DNA of 64,000 bases from Panicum virgatum (Eukaryota; Streptophyta; Magnoliopsida; Poales; Poaceae): contig NC_053141.1 in NCBI RefSeq assembly GCF_016808335.1, forward strand, positions 18,173,756 through 18,237,755, given 5' to 3'. The first letter of the stretch is position 1, and every line of letters starts with the position of its first letter. The position numbers and the translations under genes are program-made. The notes beneath the pieces are model-generated. The model saw only the letters and a list, made by a program, of their open reading frames with translations, had not been told where the DNA came from and ran no database searches. Shown here in pieces: positions 35,632-47,600 of the stretch.

Positions 35632-36239
35632 TGTGCGTGACACTCCAGGTAATTAAAATGCTAAACAAGAGAATTACAAATAGCATCATGCATAAAGAAC
35701 TAAGAAAAATTAAAACAAATGTATGAATGTTTGTGTGCATGTGTGTATGTGCATGTAAAATGCATCTTTTTCTATGTTGCTAAGTATATAGTTCGCACTC
35801 ATCATGAGATGACAAATAAAACGCATCAGAATGTATTCTAGCTTATGTTGGAAATTTTTCAAGAAGAATTGAATTTCAAATTAATAGTGGTGACATGAAA
35901 TGACAAATTAATTCAAATTGTAACAAATCGGCTTTAAAAATAAATTTTAAACCGTTGCTCAATGGAATTTTGCCTAAAACCAAAGTTAGGTTTTCAAATG
36001 ATGAACAACTTTCGTGTTCAAAGTTTTTCGAGTTGCCACACAAAAATGGGAGAAAAATTTGAATTCTGAAGCGTATAAGACAATTTTCGAACACACTCAA
36101 GTTTCAAACTTTAACTTTCAAATGAAAAGTTCCTGAAATGAAACTTGTAGGATTTTGAATTTTGAACAACTTTCATATTCAAACTTTTTTGAGCTTACAT
36201 TGAAGATTTTGATAAAAATGTGGTCAAACACCATTGACT

Positions 36240-37520
36240 CACTACTACACAAAACGTTTTTGGAGGCGGGCAAAAACCGTTTTAGGAGGCGGACTGGGCA
36301 ATCGCCTCCGAGGAGTCATCACAGTTAATAGAGGCATTAAACGAGGCGAAACCGCCTCGGTTAATAGAATTAAAAAAACAAAAAAAAGAAACCCAATGGA
36401 CAGGCCCAGCGAGCCCATCCACAGGCCCGCTGAGCCCATCGCCACCGCTCGCACCGTCGATCGCCGGATCCGCACCGCCGTCGCAACCGCTTGCCAGATC
36501 CGGCCACCACAGGCGTGGATCTGACCTCCAGTGCCTGGCTGCCGCCCGCCGAGCCACGCTACGCGGCCCACCACATCCACCGCAGCTGGAGGAGGCCGCC
36601 GGCGGCGGATCCGGCCTGCTACGCCGCGCCCCCTCCACGCCGAGGCCCCGGGCCGCGCCGAAGGAGGCCGCTGGCGGCAGATCCGCCACCCAACCACCCC
36701 CTCCATGTGGCACCGAAGGAGCCCGCGCTGGGATCCGCCGCCGCTGCGCTTGGCCGGATCCGGAGGAGGAAGGACGCCGCCGGTGGGGGGGAGCAGTAGC
36801 ACCGCGCGGGACCCCTGGATCCGCTGCCACCGCTGCGCGTGGCCCTGGATCCGCTGCGCACCGGCCGGGGAGGAGGGAGGGAGGGGGACGGCCGCACCGG
36901 CTGAGGATGAGGGAGGGAGGGGGCGGCCGCGCGGGACCCCTGGATCCGCCGCCGTCGCTGCGTGTGGCCGCTGGATCCGCTGCGCACAGGCCGGGGAGGA
37001 GGGAGGGAGGGGGCGGCCGCACCGGCCAGGGAGGAGGGAGGGAGGGGGGCGGCCGCACGGGACCTCAGGCTGGAGGCCGAGCTCGGCTGGAGGGAGGGGG
37101 CAGCCGCCTGTGGGAGGGAGGGAGGGAGGGAGAGAGAGAGAGAGAGAGAGTGTGTGGCCGCCGCCTGTGTCTGAGAGAAGAGAGAGAGAGTGCAGATAGA
37201 AATGATCCCGAAAACCTAACTCCCGCTTATATAGATGAACCTAGCTAACGGGCTTGCTGGGCCTCGGGCCTCAGCTATATTAACCCATGCGGACACGCAT
37301 AAGGATGACCGCCTCCAAAAAATAGAGTATTTTCCAAGGCAGTTGTTTGTTAGACGACCGCCTCCGTAAATTGATTTTGCGAGGCAGTTAATTGTGACCA
37401 CCTTGGCTAATAAAAAAATGACCACCTCGGTTAATCGCAGGCATTAACCGAGGTGGTTTTTTAATGTGTCCACCCAAGGCCTTTTCAAAATGCCTCGGTT
37501 AATTAGTTTTTGTACTAGTG
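36240..37520 (+). mobile_element. Non-autonomous CACTA element, GGAGGCG family
   Basis: It starts CACTACTACACAAAACG and ends TTTTTGTACTAGTG (inverted: CACTAGTACAAAAAC), with flanking ACT on both sides (36237-36239 and 37521-37523). Subterminal repeats GGAGGCGG/CCGCCTCC and CCTCGGTTAAT occur at both ends. The GC-rich middle (36400-37190) is open in several frames only because of its composition; no transposase motif is present. Its relative is at 50468-51148. Confidence 0.9.
36860..37185 (+). repeat. GGAGGGAGG-rich tandem repeats with GA microsatellite
   Basis: Tandem copies of gaggagggagggagggggcggccgc-like units (36870, 36911, 36998, 37030), then (GAGG)n and (GA)n at 37120-37150. Strongly purine-rich on the + strand. 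Confidence 0.8.
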
Positions 37521-39325
37521 ACTTCCCCTCTCTCTTCTTTCTTTCTCTTCCCTCCCTTTCCCCTGTTCACGCCGAGCTGAGCAGAGCTCGCCGGCGAATC
37601 CTGCTGTCCCCCTCCGTGCCAAGCCGAGGACACCGACCAGCTGCGCCACGCGCGGCCTTGCTAGCCACCACGACCGAGCGTTGCGCCCTCCACGCGCGCA
37701 ACCCCCGTGCAGAGCCTCCCCCTCCCCCATTTGCTTCGCAGCGAGGTGTCACTCTTCCCTCTCCACTCTCGCCCCCTCCCAGACCTGAGCTCGAGCTCTC
37801 TTCATTACCCAGGAAGGGCGCCGCTGAGCTCCCTCCTCCGCCCACCTTCCTCCCAAGCCGAGCCCACAGACAGCTTCCCCTCGCCGCGGTGAATCTCTCT
37901 GGCCCGCCCTCGCCCTCTCTCCCATGCTAGAGCACCGTTGTCACCGCTCGCCACCGCCGCCCCTTCCACCCTGCCACTGCCATGCCCCAAACCGGCCACC
38001 CCACCCACAACCAAGACCACGAGAAGGTAGATCTTGACCTCCTCATGCTTTTCCCCCCACGCCCCCCTCACCACCGGTGACCGAGCCCGCAGGATTTCAG
38101 CAAGGAACTGCCGCCCCTGCCCTGAACTCCGGCCAAGGGTCTCCCTGCGATTATTTTTGAGATTTCACTATTTTAGGGGTCAATCCACAAAAGTTCTTTT
38201 TCCTTTTTGTTTTCAAAAATAGCGAGTTTGTAAAATTGATAGAAATTCAAAGAAAAATTCAAAAAATGCAATCTCAACTGAATAGATCTACAACTTTTGT
38301 TACATGTACTTTTGCTTTTGCTCACTGGTTTTTGCTCTAGATTAAGTGCAAGTTTATTAGACTCTAAATTAGATCTCGAGTTCTATACACTGCATGTCTA
38401 CCATTTTTAGTCAGTGATCTATATGCTAGTAGAGTAGTCTTGTGTAAAAGTTTGATGGCCAGTTTACATTTCTAGCTATAGGCTCTAATAAGATCTTGAT
38501 TTATGCCTAAGTTAGATAGATATGTTTATTTCTGTTTCTATACTATGTTTCATGAGCTGAAATCTTTACCGTTCCTCTATTTTGATGCATAGATGCTGCA
38601 GAAAAAGTTTGGCAATTTTTAGTAAGTGTAACCGGTCCAACCAATTAATAGCTTGGATAAATGTATTGAATCAAGAATAATAGTTTCTCTGTCTGGAAAA
38701 ATCTAAAAATTTTACTAGGTCTTGTACTTAATCACACGATCATCTAGTGAATTTTGAGTCTCTGGAACTTAGTATAACAGTATGTAGAAATTAGTTTTGA
38801 CCCATGCAGCTATATTTTGTTCTATTTTTCATGCCTGTGAAGCTTATTTAAATCTGAAAATTTTACATTGGCTTCATAATAATAAACACTCAGTTGAATT
38901 TTCACTACCAGTACTTGCATAGTTTGCTCTGTACAAATTGATTTTGATTCTAGCAGTAGCTGCTTACTTTATTTTTTTCATAGTTAATCTACTGCACAAA
39001 ATTGGCTGAAATTTTCGCAGTAGGCTGTTCACTAAGTTTTGTACCCTGTGTAAAAATATCTTGACCAGAGGCTGTGAGGAACTTTATTTTTGGATATATG
39101 TATATTAAGCTTATGGATAATTAAAAGAATAACCTTTGCATGAATTAGTAAAGTTGGAAAAACTACCCCTAGTTCTTTTATGAATTAAATTCAGTTAGAT
39201 AATACTCGATAAATGATTGCCCCATGAAATGAGAGTGAAAGTGTTTTGTTTTCAAATTCTTTATAGTTTTTTTTTATCATGAATTGTTATCATCATAACA
39301 ACTCATGGATGTGCATTTCATATAG

Positions 39326-39430
39326 ATACGCCTACTCTTACTGACGGTACGTATGAGCTGGTGTTGGAGTCCGAGAGTGAACATCGTGAAGCTCAAGTTA
39401 ATCTAACTGAAGTTGCTGAAGACCCGAACT
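39326..39430 (+). other. Exon-like acidic frame inside solo LTR
   Basis: After the acceptor-like tttcatatag, an open frame reads DGTYELVLESESEHREAQVN and stops at TAA 39429-39431. About 50 bp later gaag followed by gaaagccccgg lies in a position like the GC donor of the Tekay LTR. Comparable acidic coding in both LTRs is suggestive only. Confidence 0.3.
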
Positions 39431-40893
39431 AAAGTTCGGAAGAGCCCAAAGCTAGTTACGCTCAAGAAGGAAAGCCCCGGAGTATGACCTATCTATTCTC
39501 AAATTATGCAATTTAATGTTCTTACTTATTTGTGCATTTAAGTTTATAAGAGTTTATTGAAACCTTAGTTTCATGATCCTAGGTACCCATGCTATGTATA
39601 CTAGATGTTGAGCTCGCTAGATGGCTATGTTAATATTTCGGTAGAAGTCAAGTGATTCTCTATCACTCGCGAACTTATAGAAGCTGAATGTTTACCGCAT
39701 GTTGCAACCATAAGGTCCACGGGCGGGGTTTATTACTTCTTGATGCCCCGTCTATTTAGTGTAAAATGTTAAGGCCACAGTATATGGTAGTGGTGGTTAA
39801 GCGTTTGAACGTACTAACCACATGCCGAAAATATGGTAATCAGTAAGCTTAAGTACCTGATCGGACCGGCAAGCGGACTTTACCTTCACCCTCTTTAAAT
39901 ATTTTTCACATGCGCGCACATGCGGGTGCAAATTCTGCGTACTCTGTAGTCGAGGTTGGTGACTCTAATCCACAAACCGGAAAGAAAAGGGGAAATGTTG
40001 CACGTGCGACTCTGTGAGTAACCATGTGATGTGTGTGTTAGGTTTACCTTGCAAGGCTAATAAATTTGATTCAAATTATCCACTTCTCGTAGCTAATGAG
40101 ACTGCTTAATACTTCTGCCACATAGAGTAAGAATGAAACAAGGATGATGATCAATTTTGTTGGATGATGAAATATAATTGTTCCCACCATGTATGCTATT
40201 GGATAGTTGCTCACTTAGAATGGTTAATTATATTTGAATCTTGAGGCTAAAATCTGAAAATAAGAATCCACTCTTAGTTGCTTTTCAGCAAAACAAACCC
40301 CTCAACCCAAAACATTGCATGTCTAGATAGTGGGCTAGGTATACCAATAGTCAGGTAAGCCTTGCTTAGTATTAGTATATTTAGCGTTGCTTGTGGCTCA
40401 ACTTTGTTTTCAGATGAGATATTTGGAGAAGAGATAGCTAGCTTGACTTGGCTGTGTATCTTACCTCCTTGTTGGTCGGTGGAGTGGGATCCGACTCCGG
40501 CCAATAATGACAATGCCGAGTGATGTCATGTATGGGCTTCATCATGACATCTTGTATCGTCGATTAGATGTTCGTTTATTTTCTGCTGCAGTTGAACTCT
40601 GAAATACTTTAAATTTAAAGTTTAAGTATCTTTTTGAGATTTCGAACTTGGTTTGTAATATTTAAGTGAAGACTCTGTGACGTAAGAATTTGTGAAATAT
40701 TGTACTCTTTGGACCCACCTTCGTGTGAGTTGCATGTAAGCTTTAGGTTTCGATCGCAGCTCGAGTGGTTTCATCGGGACTTTACCCGACTGAACTATCG
40801 GATTACTTCATTTGAAGCGCGTGTTAGCCGAGATTACCTTTATGGTGATTATTAGCGCACTTGAGCCGGATTAATTTGAACGTTTCTGCCACA

Positions 40894-43578
40894 TTGTGAT
40901 ACCAAACTTATTTGGTCAATCCAAAAGCATACTTCTTGAAAATTTATTTTGGCACGTGTTATTATTAAAACATTATTTTTTTTCTAAAATTATCAGGTCA
41001 AACAGTAGATTTGGCTAGATTGTCCTGTATAATTTTTTTATTTCCCTTGTAAGACCCTTTTTGTCTATTTATTTATAACCAGCAAGGAGTGGCCTCTCCT
41101 GTTTTACCAAACGCGCCCTTAGTTTCAACCACGATGTATGTCGTCATTTCTTTCTTTTAAAAAAATAATTCTTAGAGAAGCACATTAAACTCATAGTTCA
41201 CTTATATAATTTATATCATGACTTTTGAATGCAAAAGCAGCCTTGCAGCAACTTGCGAGATATCTAGTTTCTTGCAATTGCAATATATATTATTTAGTGG
41301 ACTTGGCCACCATTTTGTCAAGAAACATGGTCTCAAAGTTCCATACAAAACCAAATTTTTTTGGTTCTTTTCGAAAAAAATTGCTCCTGTTAGAATGTAG
41401 CAAATTTGCTAATTGCTTGATGGATCCATGCCACTGGATAAGGCGCAATACTGGCCCAAGTACTCCTTCGCCAGCCACGCTTGCATACTTTCTCGCTCGC
41501 TGAGCAAGGAGTGCATCGGCCCAATAACCGCCGTTCGAATTGTCGGTTAGTCGCTACAGTGCCCTCGTGGATCGCTACAGTACCCTTTTCGCCGGATGAA
41601 GCGGCGGTACCTTCGTTCCGCCGGTTGAACTGGCGGCAAGATGACATTTTTGCAAAAAAAATTGACATATATTTTTGACAAATCAGAAATAAAATAATAT
41701 AAAAATTAAAAAAAATTCCTTTCTCGCTCGCTGAGCAAGGAGTGCGTCGGCCCAAGTACATGGCCGCAGCCTCGGGGGTCACGTGCTCCCAAATTTTTTT
41801 GGTTCTTTTCGAAAAAAATTGCTCCTGTTAGAATGTAGCAAATTTGCTAATTGCTTGATGGATCCATGCCACTGGATGAGGCGCAATACTGGCCCAAGTA
41901 CTCCTTCGCCAGCCACGCTTGCATACTTTCTCGCTCGCTGAGCAAGGAGTGCATCGGCCCAAGTACATGGCCGCAGCCTGGGAAAACTATATATTGCTCG
42001 GGCTACAAATTTCGCATTCATCGCCTGAAGAAAGTGCACCCGCTGTTGGGCTGTTTTAGGCCCAATAATATTTTCTCAAATCAGCCTCCTATGCATAGGT
42101 GCGATGATTATGCTAGCTGTGGCAACATGTACCAGACATATTTATTGTATGTGATAGCGACACGCATGTATATAATGTATATAATAACGACATGCATGTG
42201 ATAATAGATGCATGTAATTTCTCACACATACATCCCGCATATCTACTGCAACATGGCAGACTTGCTCTATTGTAATTATTTTATTCTTTTTCGTCCTTCA
42301 TTTTTCTTCTTATATTTCTTTGCTTGCATTTTTTAATTTTCTTTTTGGGGCAAGTATGAACACTAGTCATTCACGTTATTATTTAATATTTTTTTTAAAT
42401 GCTCTATTTTTCTTCTTTCATATTTTTCTTTACAATTTTTAGTTTCTTTAAAATACTTTCCTTTTCAGTTATCTATCCCTTCCATTAGTTGCTTTGTTTT
42501 CTTCAATTTTTTCTTTCCCTTCTGTTGTTATTTTCTCTTTTCTCATTGACGTGATCTTCTTTCTTTCCTTTCTTTCTTTTTCTTGTTTCATTGTAACATT
42601 TCTTTTCTATTTTTTTTCTTGACATCGCAGGTTACTTTGTATTCTAATTTGTTTCTCGGTTTCATAAAATTAGTTATAGATGTATAAGTTTCTTTCTTCG
42701 ATTTTCTCTTTTTATATAATATAGATTTTGTTATTTATAATACTTGATACTTTTTCCTATTTTTTATTTAACCTTTTATTTTATTTTTTTCTATCATTCC
42801 CATTTAATAATTTTTAATTTAATTTTTTTACTTCTTAATTAATTCTATTTTACATACTCACTCACGGCAGTTGTACTGATAATTGATAATTTTTACCTAA
42901 TATGATGTTCCTATTATATCTATTCAAATATTTTTATTTTATTATTTAATTTTTTATTATGTTCTTTTTATTTATTTTTTATATTCTTCTCCTAATTCTT
43001 ATTGTTCAAACTATCTATTAATCTTTTATTCTCTATTCATAATATAATTGTTTCAGTTGTATATTTTATTTGTTCGCTTTAGAGATTAAATTGCTCGGCC
43101 ATGTTATTTCATTTGTTCGTGATATTTGTTTTCTACTATTTAGTATATACAATCAAATGTTCGTGATGTTTAATGTTTTGTTCGTTATACATTATTATTT
43201 GTTCATTATGTTTAATTTTTTTGTTCATGTTGTTAAAATATTTGTTCCTAATAGTTGAAACTAATTATTTAGTACTAGAAAATATTTAAAAAAAAATATC
43301 ATGTGAACATAGACATGTGTGGTCTTGTTTTTAAGATCTTGTCATCAAAAGGATAATGGTGCAATCCAAATTTAATTTGAATGCTCGGTTTAATAGTTAT
43401 AGTTTTTTTTTGTTTTGAATTTGCATGTATGCGGTGATGTTATGGTAGTTGTCCTCTTCTGCATGCATGCACATAGTTGTTTTTCTCTTTTGTGTATAGT
43501 ATACATTTATGAGTGCTATATTGCTAGGCTGATCGCCAATTAGGTGATGATTGGAGGGTGCTAATATTAATTTAGCTT
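40894..43578. other. AT-rich intergenic DNA
   Basis: No gene recognised. 42270-43270 is strikingly T-rich on the + strand. A local duplication lies at 41351-41962 (separate entry). Confidence 0.6.
41351..41962 (+). repeat. 174-bp direct duplication
   Basis: 41351-41524 and 41789-41962 are almost identical (one difference noticed, ggataagg versus ggatgagg), 438 bp apart. A part of the unit (ctcgctcgctgagcaaggagtgcgtcggcccaag onward) occurs a third time at 41721-41775, next to copy two. Confidence 0.9.
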
Positions 43579-43623
43579 ACTAGGCCCAACAATTATTTTT
43601 GGCCCATGCGAGAGGGGCACCTC

Positions 43624-43655
43624 TTCAGGTGACAGTGGGAAATCTGTCACCTGAA
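43624..43655 (+). repeat. Perfect 12-bp inverted repeat (hairpin)
   Basis: TTCAGGTGACAG, 8-nt spacer, CTGTCACCTGAA. No T tract follows, and no gene adjoins it. Confidence 0.8.
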
Positions 43656-43778
43656 GTGACATATAATCACTCCCCGCAGCCTTCTCCTCCGCGACGCCTT
43701 CTCAATAAGAGTTATGGCCCAAGTACAATGGAGATTAAAGCAATTTTAGTTGGGAACATATCAGGTGCAAACCAACCT

Positions 43779-43977
43779 CTCCGTGCAAACTATGAAAACT
43801 TCAATCTGAATTATTGGATCAACATCTAAAGGTATGGGAGATTGGATAATTTTACAATCTGGACCTGCCCTTGGGTAATCACACTTTCGCAAATTTCCCC
43901 TCCCACCTCTATGTGCCCTTCCTCTTGGATGCTGATTTGATGGCCCAGATTGAAGTTTCTATATAGTTTGTACGGAG
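43779..43977 (+). mobile_element. Foldback/MITE-like element
   Basis: Imperfect terminal inverted repeats of about 32 bp: CTCCGTGCAAACTATGAAAACTTCAATCTG at the left; the right end, inverted, reads CTCCGTACAAACTATATAG then AAACTTCAATCTG. 199 bp, no coding capacity. No clear target duplication, so the superfamily is unknown. Confidence 0.65.
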
Positions 43978-44134
43978 CTTGATATCTTCCCATTTTAGTT
44001 TTGTGCTATCACAGAAAGGCCAAGGTTGCTAACATGTGCCTCCTATATAATGTGCTTTTATTCATCTGAGAACATGGATTGCGATCGGGATGTACAATGT
44101 AGATTTGCAAGTTAATGAGCGGATTTTTTTTGTG

Positions 44135-44332
44135 TACATCTTGAATTGGCAGATTCAACGTTGCCAGATTACATCTGAAATCATTGAAGTCATTCTATTT
44201 ACAAACAAATATAAACTTGATAACTTGAATTGGCAGATTCAATATTGCCAGATTACCTCTAAAATCCAAATCCTCCAAGTTAACTTTTTATGAAGATCCA
44301 TGAACTTACTTTTTATGAAGATCCATGAACTT
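44135..44332 (+). repeat. Short tandem duplications
   Basis: cttgaattggcagattcaa blocks of about 42 bp at 44139 and 44223, 84 bp apart; then two copies of a 24-25 bp unit (actttttatgaagatccatg) at 44282-44331. Located just past the 3' end of the XBAT32-like gene. Confidence 0.8.
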
Positions 44333-44379
44333 GCTTTTGTAAAACGGAGATGGTATATACTTCACATATAAGTAGATGA

Positions 44380-44536
44380 GTCATGTACACAAACAGATCT
44401 TCAGCACGAGGACTGCATGCATATTACATGACAAGAAACACAGAAGCAAAGAGAAACATGGACACTAAACAAGTTTGATCTGCCAAACCCCAAAAACTCG
44501 CAGGAAGGGAGGCAGAGAACAAACAGAGGGCTGCTA
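44380..44536 (-). other. 3' UTR region of the XBAT32-like gene
   Basis: Non-coding stretch after the stop at 44537-44539. The poly(A) site is not determined. Confidence 0.5.
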
Positions 44537-47500
44537 TCAAAACTCTGAATATCTCCTAATTCTTTCCCTGTACGATGACGACCGCTGCACACCTGGCCGG
44601 AGACAACTGATGAGGCAAGGCACCGCCTCTTCAGCTCCTGTGCAGTTCAACTTGAATGACGAAAGTTTCCCAGAGCCAATGGATCTAAAAGAGGAGCATC
44701 CCAACTGAACCGAGGAGGAGCGCAGTCGATGCGTGTCAGGCCGACGATGCAAGGAGCTGGCATGATTGGAACCAGTGCTTGCGCCTGCGACACATAGAGC
44801 TAGTGTTGTGCTTGTCCATGGAAGCTCCTTTATTGGAGTGGTACTCGTGAGCTTCATGAAAGAGACAATGGCATGACGGCACAAAGGGCATGATACGGAG
44901 CCGGGAACGCCACGGATAGATGTTGAGCTGCTTGTGGTCGAGCACAAATAGAGTGCGCATTTGGTGCAGAACTCATGGCCGCAACCTATTAAACATGCAG
45001 TTATCGGTTATATTTGCAGGTTGAACGATGCATCATGAGTCAGTTTGCCGGTACCTTCTGCAGCTACCGTGCATTCCACCTCCAAGCATATGACGCATGG
45101 ATCCTGACATGTGGAGGAGGCAGAAGTCTTTCTCCATCCGCACTCACTGCAGAATATAAAAAAACGGTTGAATTTTTAATGGCACATAAGAAAAGAAAAA
45201 AATGGAAAACATGGCAGCTCTAGCTTTTTGAATTTTAATTGTGGACACTTACTGATGATATATGAATATCTACATATTTTGTCTGGTATTTGAACTCACC
45301 GAGCAATTTTGACAATGCTCATCAATGGTAGACACAGATATGGTGAAGGAAGAATGCGTATTCGGCCTTCTGGCTGTTTGCTTAGGATGCCTTCAACGCT
45401 ATTTTTGTGCCACGAACGTGCCACATCTCGAGGAGTCAACCTTCAAGCAAATAGTATTGGAGAAGAGAATAAGCAATCCAAACAACTAGCATGGAAGTCT
45501 TTTTCCAGTAAGGGATTAACATACTCCAGTCCAATCACTATTTCATCATTGGAAGACAACAGTTTCAAGTTTCATGTGGGATAAAAGTGCATACAACATC
45601 AGAATTCATAAGTACAAAAAATTAAAAATAGATTCAGGATTTGAGTAATTCAAAGTAAAGGTGGCTGAACTACATATGCAAGTGACTAAATAAAGAGATC
45701 TTATTTCATACAACATTTTTTATAACAAAGAACATAACCCTGCTGTGGCAGTTCTATAGTAAATTTTTTTTATAAGCTAACTTTAATTGTTTTTTTTAAA
45801 CGAACTTTAATTGATTTGTTGTAGAAACAAATATCTATGATAGACTGGCTAGTGCATACCCATTAGCATTTTCAGCTCCAATGTTCGCTCCTGCTGCAAT
45901 GAGAAGCTGTTTCGCAGAAATCAGTAAATGGGAGTTGGCAAATTTGCTTAAGTTCTCATGAAATAGAAAAGTTAGCCGTCATACTTGGCAGCAGACAGCA
46001 CTTCCACCACATGCCGCGTAATGGAGAGGAGTGCTACCTGAACCTGCGTGAAGGAATCAGTTAATCTACGATCATATTAAAAAGTCAGAAAAGATCAACT
46101 TGTCATCTACAATTACATGCCAAACTGATAGTCAAAGTTCCACGACTCTTTAGTACGTACCAATGAGGTCAATAGTTGAACCATCATTGACTGTGACCTC
46201 AGAGACAGAAGCTCCAAGATCTAATAGCAGCTGAACACTCTCAGCATGGCCATGAAGGGCTGCCAAGTGAAGCGGGGTGACGCCACCATCCGACTTTCCA
46301 TTAATTAGCCTCTGGAGAGATCTGGAGAGCACAAGAAATGACACATATTTATGAGTGAGGATGACCACATAAATGAACACGCGGAGAGTACAAATGAAAA
46401 TGATGCAAATTTATAAGTGGTTAGAGAGATGCCAATTGCCAACATAGATGAACGTCAGGGTTCTACATACACTGCATCGAAGACATCCTTTTTTGCTTCA
46501 TCCCTGGACTTTCCATGCATAACGTTCCAAAACTCTGACAAGCTCGGCACGTAATCAGCCACAAGAAGCCGAATGCACCGAGCATGACCTTTAAGGGCGG
46601 CAAAATGAATAGCTGTTGCGCCACTAAAACAATCTCTCCTGTGAATCTAGAAATTCAAGATACAGGCATCATATTTTGGAATAATTTGACCCAAAATAAG
46701 TTAGGTGATGTTCACTTACATTAGCTTTGAAAAGAACTAGAATCTGTACAACTTTCCAGTGACCATATAGACAAGCTTGCATCAGAGCAGTCTGCGCAGT
46801 TTAATGTTCAGAGTTAGCAATAAAAAATGGCGCAGAACTTAAAACACAACTGGGAAGAAAAGTAAACAATCAAGCAACCCATTGAAGAATAGTCTATCTC
46901 TATCAAATTTAAGTACTTCACAACCATTTTGTACAGTAGAACTCAACGAAGAAAACGAAATAAGGATATAGTCCCTCTCTCCTTGAAGCTACTAATTCCC
47001 ACTCGAAAAAATAGGCAACCTCAGTTACAAAGCCTGTAGTTGTATCAGATCATTGCATAAACCACTTATGGAATAAATTATCAGTTAAGTGTATTTCCTA
47101 ATATAATTCTGGATGAAAACTCACTGCCGCTGAAATACTCTAAAGGAATATGAAAATATCATTGAAGATCTAAGGTGAGAAATAGAAGAATTTACCTGTC
47201 CTCTGCAATTTCTAAGGTTGATATTAACCCCGGATTCGATTAGGAGGGATACAATCTATCATGGAGCAAGGAGATACTATTTGTCAAATAATAGAAAATC
47301 CACATACTGATAACTGATTAAATTAAATAAATTAAAAAGGCAAGGTGGATCTAGGATTATTGCAGAAAGATCAGGAAACTATTATTCACAAAATCAATGG
47401 TTCACCTCATGGTGACCCTTCGCAGCCGAGTAATGTAGTGGCGAGTTCCGGATCCCAAAAGTGGAATACCGGGCAAGGCGGGGGTTGAGCTCCAAGAGGG

Positions 47501-47600
47501 CTCTAGCCTCTTGAATGTCTCCATCCCTTGCGGCAGAGACGAGTCGCTCACCGGTAGCTGAGCACCCGAATGAATCGCCCATCATACCTAAGAGCCCCAT
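44537..47600 (-). CDS. XBAT32/XBOS-type ankyrin-repeat RING E3 ubiquitin ligase
   Basis: Ten coding exons on the - strand: 47600-47406, 47255-47196, 46791-46720, 46646-46471, 46321-46161, 46043-45985, 45906-45860, 45440-45300, 45146-45055 and 44985-44537. All have GT-AG junctions, and the sum is 1452 bp = 483 codons plus stop with no break. It starts [20 protein letters not shown]. Residues about 15-260 carry ankyrin repeats ([58 protein letters not shown]). A C3HC4 RING finger spans about 321-370 ([17 protein letters not shown]), followed by a Ser-rich tail. The family uses the ankyrin repeats to choose substrates and the RING to recruit E2; Arabidopsis XBAT32 targets ACC synthases in ethylene synthesis. 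The exact orthologue (XBOS31 versus XBOS32 type) is not settled. Confidence 0.95.

Larger units (their letters stand above)
35632..40893 (+). repeat. Probable solo chromovirus LTR, interrupted by CACTA
   Basis: It starts near TGTGCGTGACACTCCAGG and ends CGTTTCTGCCACA. It has an AT-rich 5' part with repeated caactttc and gaattt motifs, a GC-rich leader (37530-38130), and a long AT-rich intron-like section with donor-like gaag|gtagat at 38022 and acceptor catatag at about 39326. This layout resembles long LTRs of RIRE3/Tekay-type gypsy elements. No internal coding region or second LTR is in the window, so a solo LTR is the simplest reading. No matching 5-bp TSD was found. Without the CACTA insert it is about 4 kb. 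Confidence 0.5.

Noticed and set aside
36282..37199. Long open frames on both strands in the GC-rich middle of the CACTA at 36240-37520
   Set aside because: They follow from GC-rich, proline/arginine/glycine-coding composition with no domain; all frames are open together.
43624..43655. Rho-independent-type terminator
   Set aside because: This is nuclear plant DNA; the hairpin has no T tract and no adjoining gene.
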